From NCBI RefSeq assembly GCF_020829445.1, contig NZ_JAIVFV010000028.1, positions 1 to 57,633 on the forward strand: DNA of 57,633 nucleotides, given 5' to 3'. Under the pieces are notes generated by a model. The model did not search any database. It saw nothing but the letters and a program-made list of their open reading frames with translations, and was not told the DNA's origin. Every line of letters starts with the position of its first letter. Position 1 is the stretch's first letter. Origin of the DNA: Nostoc sp. CHAB 5836. Its GTDB lineage: Bacteria; Cyanobacteriota; Cyanobacteriia; Cyanobacteriales; Nostocaceae. Position numbers and translations under genes: made by a program. Shown in pieces: positions 44,188 through 50,489 of this stretch.

Positions 44188-45752
44188 ATGCTCACTTGGT
44201 TGTAGAAGAAAAACCAGCTAGACAACAACAGAAACTCGTCACGTTAAGTAAGTATATTCAGAAATATCCCCAAGGATGGAAAAAAAGATTAGAACTGGCT
44301 GATTTGCTTTACGAGATGGGAAACTGGCAACAAGCAGTTGCAGAATATCGTCAAGTGATTTCACGACAACCTCAATTAATTGATGTGCGGCTGCAACTGG
44401 GGAAAATTTTGCAGCTGATGGGACTAGAACAAGAGGCTATAGAAATATATGAAAAAGCCTTATTGTTGTCTCACAATGAAGGGACTCAGAATCATATAAA
44501 TGGATTGATTGCAGTTTGCAGAGGTAAGAGTCAGAAGGCAATTATCGCTTTTAATTTAGCAGCTGCTTTAGAACCTGACAAAGTAGTTCACTGGCTGGCT
44601 TTGGCACAGGTGCATCAGAAGGCAGAAAATCCTTTTGGTACTCTTAGTGCCTTGGAGCAGGTTTTGTCAATCAACCCAGATGATGTTGTGGCGTTGATTC
44701 ACAGCTATGACGCATTGATGGCGGTGGGGGATATTCAAGCAGGTAGAGAGCGGTTGAACAGGGTTATAGCCTTAGCTGGACATGATTTGCGGGTACTGCA
44801 ACGACAAATTGATCAGCGTTGTCAGATGAGATTGGTATCTGGTAAAGAGGGGAAGCTGACTAAAAGTTTGATTACCTTTGCATTGCGACAGGCTCCTCAT
44901 GGGGCTGAGGCTCACAAATCGCTGGCATATTATCACATTCTCCGTGGGGATTGGGCGCAAGGTGTGGAGGTGTTAGCAGAGTTTACCGCAGAACACCCAC
45001 ATCATCCTTATGGTTGGTATTACTATGGACGGTGCTTGTTTGACACGGGGGAATATCAGAAGGCGGCTGAGATGATGGAGAAAGCTTATCATCTGTATCC
45101 CGATGATTGTGAAATTTGTCGGGGGTTGTGTGAGGTTTTACCGCTTGAACCTCTCCCCCTACCCCTCTCCTCGCAGGAGAGGGGAGTAAGAGGTCTTGCT
45201 TCCATAGTGGAAGAGATGTTGAAGCGGTTTCCTGAACGTTGGAGTGTTTGGGCTACTGCGGGACGAGTCTTAGTGGAATGCTTTCAGGAGATTGAACGAG
45301 GGTGTCAGGTTTCGGAACAGGGGACAAAACTACAGCCCCAGTTAGCTAATGCTTGGTTTCGTCATAGACGGGTTTTAGCCTTAGCTGGTAAACATCAAGA
45401 AGCGGTGGAGGCGTTGGAAAAAGGATGGCATATTTCACCAGCAGGGGGTTATCTGCAATCAGTACCTGGGTTGGTTTGGCTGGGGGAGAGTTACCAAGTA
45501 CTGGGGGATGTTGGGGCTAGTAAGCGATCGTGGGAAGCCGCTTGCGAGGGAAGTCAGGAATTGAGGGCTTTTAACCCGGCTGCGGCTGATTACTGGTTAG
45601 GGAGAGCCTTGGTGGGGTTGGGGGATAGGTTGGGGGCGATAAAGGCTTATGAAAGTGCTTTGAGTCAGGAGTTGTTGTATCCGGCTCGTGGGGAAGTTGA
45701 GAAGACTTTGCAACGGCTAAAAGGTAAGAAGCGGAAGGGCTCTGAGAGTTGA
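44184..45752 (+). CDS. TPR-repeat protein coupled to the sigma factor
   Basis: From ATG 44184 (overlapping the sigma stop) the protein is 522 residues, made largely of tetratricopeptide repeats, for example LADLLYEMGNWQQAVAEYRQVISRQPQLIDVRLQLG, AWFRHRRVLALAGKHQEAVEALEKGW and DYWLGRALVGLGDRLGAIKAYESAL. TPR arrays hold protein partners. Between about residues 321 and 337 the text LPLEPLPLPLSSQERGVRG is not TPR: it is translated from a genomic CCCCTCTCC/GGAGAGGGG repeat inserted in frame. A 313-bp segment of the gene (45259-45571) is duplicated at 49103. Partner and function unknown. Confidence 0.8.
   Translation: MNAHLVVEEKPARQQQKLVTLSKYIQKYPQGWKKRLELADLLYEMGNWQQAVAEYRQVISRQPQLIDVRLQLGKILQLMGLEQEAIEIYEKALLLSHNEGTQNHINGLIAVCRGKSQKAIIAFNLAAALEPDKVVHWLALAQVHQKAENPFGTLSALEQVLSINPDDVVALIHSYDALMAVGDIQAGRERLNRVIALAGHDLRVLQRQIDQRCQMRLVSGKEGKLTKSLITFALRQAPHGAEAHKSLAYYHILRGDWAQGVEVLAEFTAEHPHHPYGWYYYGRCLFDTGEYQKAAEMMEKAYHLYPDDCEICRGLCEVLPLEPLPLPLSSQERGVRGLASIVEEMLKRFPERWSVWATAGRVLVECFQEIERGCQVSEQGTKLQPQLANAWFRHRRVLALAGKHQEAVEALEKGWHISPAGGYLQSVPGLVWLGESYQVLGDVGASKRSWEAACEGSQELRAFNPAAADYWLGRALVGLGDRLGAIKAYESALSQELLYPARGEVEKTLQRLKGKKRKGSES
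45149..45195. repeat. In-frame palindromic repeat inside the TPR gene
   Basis: CCTCTCCCCCTACCCCTCTCC, then the loop TCGCA, then GGAGAGGGG: the same filler sequence seen in intergenic elements. Its insertion kept the reading frame and added Pro/Leu-rich residues between two TPR units. Confidence 0.7.
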
Positions 45753-45875
45753 GGGCGGATTTTTGGAGAGGAAATTTGCCTGTAAGTCGAAAAATTCCGA
45801 AATTGGGGTTGGGGAACGTCTAAAGAATGTGGGGAGAAAAACCCTGAACACAAAGAAATTAATTAAAGGAAAATT

Positions 45876-46652
45876 ATGCAAGGAAGCAAAGTCACACCAA
45901 AAGAATGGTTGGAATTCATGAAGCAACCATTTATTCCAGGTATGAGTGTTCAGTCTGTCGGGGCTGCACAGGTTATGGCACCCGCGAATGCATTGGGGGT
46001 TGGGGATTATGTTAAAAAAGCAGACGATGCTGCTACTCCAGGACCGGCACCAGGAAGTATTTTTGAGGGAATGCAGACTATTGCCGATCTCTCCAGAACC
46101 CGTGCCAACTATAATCCTCTAGATCCACAAGGCACTGGCAACAAGCAGCATTTTCTCCAATTTACACAAAATATCGCAGATGCACCTTTTTTGAGTCTAA
46201 TCAATGCAAGCACTACAGAGGTCCATCAAAGAAGCACTGATGCCAGTGTATTAGTTAACTCTTTCGTAGGTGCTTTTGTCGGTATTGCAGACAATGATAA
46301 AAAACAAGTTGAGGATTCGGTAACAAATTTGGTGAACGCAGCACTTTCTTGGTCTAATCAACAGCAAAGACTTTCCAATTTTGCACAAAACTTATTGCAG
46401 ACCAACCCTAGCGGAGTGGAATTCCACTTGTACAGCAGTGTGTTTGAAATCTATACCACGAACAATAAAGGAGTCATCACTTTTGAGTCTTCCTACTATC
46501 TATTAAGAGCTGTATATCAACTATCTCAAGCTTCTTGGAATGACATTAAACCAATTTTTGATCAGCAAAAGAAAACGAGTACGGAAGATTGGCTTAACAA
46601 TATGAAAACCCCAACAAAGAGCGATGGATCCAGGGCATTATGTCTTTCTTAA
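45876..46652 (+). CDS. Unrecognised 258-aa protein with W-L motifs
   Basis: Family not recognised. The protein has no signal peptide. It opens TPKEWLEFMKQPFIPG and closes STEDWLNNMKTPTKSDGS, the same T/S-x-x-(D/E)-W-L-x-x-M-K-x-P motif at both ends. The middle (about 100-170) looks helical (IADAPFLSLINASTTEVHQ; VEDSVTNLVNAALSWSNQQQ), and 180-220 looks beta-rich (VEFHLYSSVFEIYTTNNKGVI). A good ribosome binding site (AAAGGAAAA) precedes ATG 45876. It follows the sigma-TPR pair by 123 bp on the same strand, so it may be a target or co-regulated product of that sigma factor. Confidence 0.65.
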   Translation: MQGSKVTPKEWLEFMKQPFIPGMSVQSVGAAQVMAPANALGVGDYVKKADDAATPGPAPGSIFEGMQTIADLSRTRANYNPLDPQGTGNKQHFLQFTQNIADAPFLSLINASTTEVHQRSTDASVLVNSFVGAFVGIADNDKKQVEDSVTNLVNAALSWSNQQQRLSNFAQNLLQTNPSGVEFHLYSSVFEIYTTNNKGVITFESSYYLLRAVYQLSQASWNDIKPIFDQQKKTSTEDWLNNMKTPTKSDGSRALCLS

Positions 46653-46706
46653 TCTGAGTTGTTGACTTATATTATCATGGTCTGATGTTCAAATGTCAGA
46701 CCTTTT

Positions 46707-46800
46707 TCAATACTGCTCGGTTAAGCCTCTTTTAGGCATTATAGACAACGATATTTCAAGGGTTTGAGCCTACTTTCTTTCCTTAACCGAGCAGTATTGA
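46707..46800. mobile_element. M3-type element, short form, 8-bp duplication GACCTTTT
   Basis: A 94-bp element with perfect ends TCAATACTGCTCGGTTAAG and CTTAACCGAGCAGTATTGA. GACCTTTT stands on both sides (46699-46706 and 46801-46808). It lacks the GTAGGTTGGG inner palindrome. It lies between the two unrecognised genes, and excision would reduce their spacing to about 80 bp. Confidence 0.92.
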
Positions 46801-46834
46801 GACCTTTTTTAGCATATACCTGGAGCAAAAAAAC

Positions 46835-47566
46835 ATGGTACACACACTTTCAAATCCTGACAGCAAGTTTCTGGTCATTACTAGCCTCATCGGGACTGAC
46901 AAATCAATTGTGTTGGAGCAAACTAAAGAACTTCAGCCCCCCGTTCCTCCCCAAGGAAATCCTGAATATCAAACTTTTCTTCACAACTTTGTACACAGCC
47001 CAGCCAATGTTATGTCTACCATTGCAAGCTTTCTCCAAAGAACGGCAGAATGGGATATAACTTCGCCAAATAATTTTCAAAATTACTTGAACTCGTACAA
47101 TGGCGCTCCTTTCATCAGAGGATATAGTAGCGGTATATCTGATAGTAAAACAGAATATAATTCTGTTCACTCTTTATTGTCTGGGGTTTATTTAATTGCT
47201 AATGTTCCCACATCAAGACAAAACGATGAATACGGTCTTAAGGAATGGTTGGATGGGGACTTTGAAGATACTCCCAAAACACTACATATCATTACCCAGA
47301 ATTTACAAGCTACAGGAGGGAATTTGTTATTGTTATTTACGCAATCTAATTTTATTATTTCCTATTTCTGTCGTCGAAATACGAGTACTATCAATAGACT
47401 CAATCCCACTTATAAGCTTTCAGGAAATATTACTATTGCCACAGTGACGATCAGCGGAGCATATTACTTTGAAGATAATGGGGCACAATTTTTGCCATTA
47501 GGGTTTGTCAATGTAACGGATTGGATCAAGAAAGCTTCTACTCCGCCTATCCAGCCTCAAAGCTGA
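46835..47566 (+). CDS. Unrecognised 243-aa protein
   Basis: Family not recognised. The sequence has alternating strands (FLVITSLIGTDKSIVL at 12-27; GNITIATVTISGAYYF near 208) and helical parts (NVMSTIASFLQRTAEWD). It contains GLKEWLDGDF and ends VTDWIKKASTPPIQPQS, echoing the W-(L/I)-x-x-(M/A)-(K/S)-x-P ends of the preceding protein. No signal peptide or membrane span. Same strand and same spacing style as the upstream gene, so probably part of the sigma-TPR cluster. Only a weak purine-rich site (CTGGAGC) precedes ATG 46835. Confidence 0.6.
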   Translation: MVHTLSNPDSKFLVITSLIGTDKSIVLEQTKELQPPVPPQGNPEYQTFLHNFVHSPANVMSTIASFLQRTAEWDITSPNNFQNYLNSYNGAPFIRGYSSGISDSKTEYNSVHSLLSGVYLIANVPTSRQNDEYGLKEWLDGDFEDTPKTLHIITQNLQATGGNLLLLFTQSNFIISYFCRRNTSTINRLNPTYKLSGNITIATVTISGAYYFEDNGAQFLPLGFVNVTDWIKKASTPPIQPQS

Positions 47567-47626
47567 GGAGCGTATAATATCAATTAGACATCTCCCGAAA
47601 TTAAGATTCAGATACCCGGCTACAGG

Positions 47627-47919
47627 GCGATTGCCTCCCAAATGCGGGTAGGCGATCGTTTGGGGGAATGTGGGAAAGGTGATCGTTTTGGGGATTTATA
47701 AGGGCGATCGCTTTTTTGTGGGGAGATGGGCGATCGCTTTTGTGTAGGGAGAAAGGCGATCGCTTTTTTGTAGGGAGAAAGGCGATCGCTTTTGTGTAGG
47801 GAGAAGGGCGATCGCTTTTGTGTAGGGAGAAGGGCGATCGCCTTTTTGTAGGGAGAAAGGCGATCGCTTTTGTGTAGGGAGAAGGGCGATCGCTTTTGTG
47901 TAGGGAGAAGTGCGATCAC
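47627..47919. repeat. 26-bp tandem array centred on HIP1 octamers (array 1)
   Basis: About twelve units. GCGATCGC (or a one-base variant) starts at 47627, 47652, 47679, 47704, 47730, 47756, 47782, 47808, 47834, 47860, 47886 and 47912; the last nine are spaced exactly 26 bp. Each octamer is followed by a T-rich run and (G)TAGGGAGAA. It is not coding: the minus-strand frame across it only reflects the repeat. Confidence 0.92.
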
Positions 47920-47925
47920 ACTCTT

Positions 47926-47967
47926 ATTTGGAGGAGTGCATAGGTGTAGCTCATCATAGGCGATCGC
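47926..47967 (+). repeat. 42-bp direct repeat, left copy
   Basis: ATTTGGAGGAGTGCATAGG ... GGCGATCGC. It is repeated with one mismatch at 48751-48792. The two copies bracket the DUF4160/DUF2442 pair. Confidence 0.85.
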
Positions 47968-48106
47968 TGACAAAATATGCGCTACACCAGTGATTGAAAA
48001 ATTTCCACACAGTGTGATCGCAAAAACGCTGGCTTTAGTGCGATCGCTTAGTTACACTAATTTTAGTATTGAGACAATATGTTAAAATACAGTGCAATGA
48101 AAGCAA

Positions 48107-48364
48107 ATGCCAACAGTTCTATATATAAGGGGATGGCGATTTTTCTTTTATTCAGACGAAGGAAATGAGCCGATTCATATTCATGTGCAGAAAGGAGACA
48201 GTGAATGTAAATATTGGCTAGACATCGATCTATACGAAATTCGTCAGGCTTATTCCTATGGAATGTCATCACGAGGTACGCGAGAAGTCAAGAAGATCAT
48301 CTTGCAAAACTTTGATGAAATAGTAGATGAATGGCAAACATTTAGGAATCAACAAAATGGATAA
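48107..48364 (+). CDS. DUF4160 protein (toxin-antitoxin-like pair, first gene)
   Basis: An 85-residue protein: MPTVLYIRGWRFFFYSDEGNEPIHIHVQKGD, then KYWLDIDLYEIRQAYSYGMSSRGTREVKKIILQN. The sequence (R)-(F)-x-F-(Y)-(S)-x-(E)...P-(x)-H-(I)-H-V and the W-L block are characteristic of DUF4160. Its 3' end overlaps the next gene by 8 bp. DUF4160 and DUF2442 genes are frequent neighbours and have been suggested to form a toxin-antitoxin-type module; which would be toxic is not known. Confidence 0.85.
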   Translation: MPTVLYIRGWRFFFYSDEGNEPIHIHVQKGDSECKYWLDIDLYEIRQAYSYGMSSRGTREVKKIILQNFDEIVDEWQTFRNQQNG

Positions 48365-48602
48365 GCAATGCAGTGTATCAAACATTGACTTTAATGGAGA
48401 GTTGATGACTCTATCAGTAGATGGTAAAACTTATCAAATCCCAATTGTCCAAGCATCTAAGCGACTTGCTCAAGCCACAGATATCGAGCGGAAAATGTAT
48501 CGGATTTCTCCATCTGGTTATGGTATTCATTGGTACGCCATTGACGAAGATTTGACAACTCAAGGACTAATCAAACTAGCAGAGATCGCCAAGACAGCCT
48601 AA
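48357..48602 (+). CDS. DUF2442 protein (toxin-antitoxin-like pair, second gene)
   Basis: From ATG 48357 the protein has 81 residues: FNGELMTLSVDGKTYQIPIVQASKRLAQATDIERKMYRISPSGYGIHWYAIDEDLTTQGLIKLA. The IHWY-x-x-(I)-D-E-D-L segment is the DUF2442 signature. The frame is open upstream to 48327, but that region codes for DUF4160. Start-stop overlap implies coupled translation. Confidence 0.86.
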   Translation: MDKQCSVSNIDFNGELMTLSVDGKTYQIPIVQASKRLAQATDIERKMYRISPSGYGIHWYAIDEDLTTQGLIKLAEIAKTA

Positions 48603-48750
48603 AGTGCGATAGCAAAGCGCTGCTGCAAGCAGATCGCACATTTTGTAGAGAGAAGGGCGACGCCGTAAGCGACGCGCAAAGCGAGTCTTCTCCCAAAGGG
48701 AGACGATGCCGCGCAACGAGCGTCATAGCCCGTCGTAGACATCGCTTTTG

Positions 48751-48792
48751 ATTTGGAGGAGTGCATAGGTGTAGCTCATCCTAGGCGATCGC
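48751..48792 (+). repeat. 42-bp direct repeat, right copy
   Basis: Same as 47926-47967 except for one base (ATCC for ATCA). It is followed by ACTCTTATT, which also precedes the left copy. Confidence 0.85.
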
Positions 48793-48868
48793 ACTCTTAT
48801 TCGCTAAACTACAAAAACATATACTTATTATCATGTATTCAACCAGTCAACACGAACAAATTCTAGAA

Positions 48869-49105
48869 GCGATCGCTTTTTTGTCGGAAGATGGCGATCG
48901 CTTTTTTGTCGGGAGTGTGATCGCTTTTGTGTAGGGAGAAGTGCGATCACCTTTTTGTCGGAAGATGGCGATCGCTTTTTTGTCGGGAGTGTGATCGCTT
49001 TTGTGTAGGGAGAAGGGCGACGCCGAATAGCCCGTCGTAGACATCGCTTTTTTTATAGGAGATTGGGGAGAGTGATCGCTTTCTTGTTGGGAGAGGGGCG
49101 ATCGC
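48869..49105. repeat. HIP1-based tandem array (array 2)
   Basis: GCGATCGC or one-base variants start at 48869, 48894, 48917, 48943, 48968, 48991, 49017, 49072 and 49098, spaced mostly 23-26 bp, with TTTTTTGTCGG(A/G)AG or TTTTGTGTAGGGAGAAG between. A larger repeat of three units (74 bp) is visible: 48894-48967 against 48968-49041. Confidence 0.85.
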
Positions 49106-49451
49106 GGGACGGGTTTTGGTAGAACACTTTAAAGAGTTTGAACGAGGGTGTCAGGTTTCGGAACAGGGGACAAAACTACAGCCCCAGTTAGCTAATGCTT
49201 GGTTTCGTCATAGACGGGTTTTAGCCTTAGCTGGTAAACATCAAGAAGCGGTGGAGGCGTTGGAGAAAGGATGGCATATTTCACCAGCAGGGGGTTATCT
49301 GCAATCAGTACCTGGGTTGGTTTGGCTGGGGGAGAGTTACCAAGTACTGGGGGATGTTGGGGCTAGTAAGCGATCGTGGGAAGCGGCTTGTGAGGGATGT
49401 CAGGAATTGAGGGCTTTTACAGTAGTTTTCATGTATTTGAACCACAAATAG
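49103..49451 (+). pseudogene. Duplicated fragment of the TPR gene
   Basis: 49103-49414 corresponds to 45259-45571 of the TPR gene. The first 40 bp or so are clearly diverged (GTTTTGGTAGAACACTTTAAAGAG against GTCTTAGTGGAATGCTTTCAGGAG), while the remaining 265 bp are almost identical. The frame then runs into unrelated sequence and stops. The left junction lies exactly at a HIP1 octamer of array 2. It is probably the remains of a second, paralogous TPR gene homogenised by gene conversion. Confidence 0.8.
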
Positions 49452-49545
49452 ACTTCACTTCCATTCCTCTCCCCTACTATGATAGAGGCTTTGATTTTCT
49501 CCCCTTCCCTACAAGGGAAGGGGCTGGGGGTTAGGTTTCATTACT

Positions 49546-50440
49546 TTAAACGGTAGTAATCTGAGTTTTATCAAAAGTCTGAAAATGGAGAGTAAGTAAA
49601 CGTGAGTTCGATGAACCTCTCCCTCCCAGCCTCCCTCTGGGAAACGGAAAGGGAGGAGCAACGAAAAATTCAGCTTTTTGCTCCCCTCTCCGTGTCGGAG
49701 AGGGGTTGGGGGAGAGGTCAAATAAGACTTGTCGAACTCACGTTAAGTAAGGATTTCATTTCTTTTGAATGTGTTTGATTAGCTGTTTCTAGGAAATTAT
49801 AAATGCTTGTTTTAAATGAGGGGAAATCTGGATAATACTTGGAGTATAAGCAATGCTTTTTGACTAATTTCCATAATCGTTCTATCAGATTAAAATTCGG
49901 AGAATAATCAGGTAGATATAATAATTCTATTCCTAAAGTATTTGCCAAATTTTGCACTAATTTACATTTTTGGTATTTGGCATTATCACAAACTATAGTT
50001 ATAGGTATACTCAATTTTAGCACTGCTAGTTTATATAGAAGTTCGCAAATACTTTCAGAATTAATATAAGTGTCATTTGTCACAGTAATAATTTTGTGAG
50101 TGATAGCATTTAATGCTCCCAGAACATTAAATCTTTTTCGACCGGAAGGTGATTTAATAAATATTCGTTGAAAACACCAAACCCACCCCAGAAATGCTCC
50201 CATCACAAAGTGAGAAGCATCAACAAAGAAAACAGATCTCTTACCTTGTTTCGCCTCGTCTAGCCTGGGTAGAAGTTCTTTTTTAAAGTTATCTTGAACC
50301 TCTAGGTCTGCTTTACCAGGTATGAAGCCTACTTTCAATCGCTGCATTCCTATTGACTTTAAGAATATTCTCACTTGAGTTGGACTGCGTTTTATACCTG
50401 TAATCTCTTCAATTGAGAACTCTGCTTTGATTTAAATCGA
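49546..50440 (-). pseudogene. IS630-family transposase, 5'-truncated and split by a small element
   Basis: The minus-strand frame contains the DDE residues of IS630/Tc1 transposases: FFVDASHFVMGAF, VCDNAKYQK and YSPNFNLIERLWK. Upstream the match continues to about IEEITGIKRSPTQV and ends at an in-frame TAA near 50440, so the DNA-binding N-terminus is missing. At the 3' end the frame runs into a 144-bp element (49600-49743) and stops there at 49718. Deleting that element plus one 7-bp target copy restores SLLTLHFQTFDKTQITTV and a stop at 49546, the normal ending. Confidence 0.88.
49600..49743. mobile_element. MITE-like element M9 with 7-bp target duplication TAAGTAA
   Basis: ACGTGAGTTCGA and TCGAACTCACGT are the ends; TAAGTAA stands on both sides (49593-49599 and 49744-49750). 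The interior has CCTCTCC and GGAGAGG filler hairpins. It is inserted in the transposase gene. Confidence 0.9.
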
Positions 50441-50489
50441 CTGTTACAGTTGTCGTTCAGTACAAGTTCGTAATTCGTAATTTGAATTA

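Noticed and set aside
45876..47566. Possible resemblance of the unknown proteins to cytolytic (Cyt-like) toxins
   Set aside because: Only a vague helix-then-strand layout fits; no diagnostic residues could be identified, so no function is claimed.
47620..47973. 117-codon minus-strand reading frame with 26-residue periodic text (KRSPFSLHKSDRLSPYKKAI)
   Set aside because: It is the translation of the 26-bp HIP1 tandem repeat; composition and periodicity follow from the DNA repeat, with no ribosome binding site.
47627..49105. CRISPR-like spacing in the two tandem arrays
   Set aside because: The units are continuous tandem repeats without unique spacers, contain the HIP1 octamer, and no cas gene is present.
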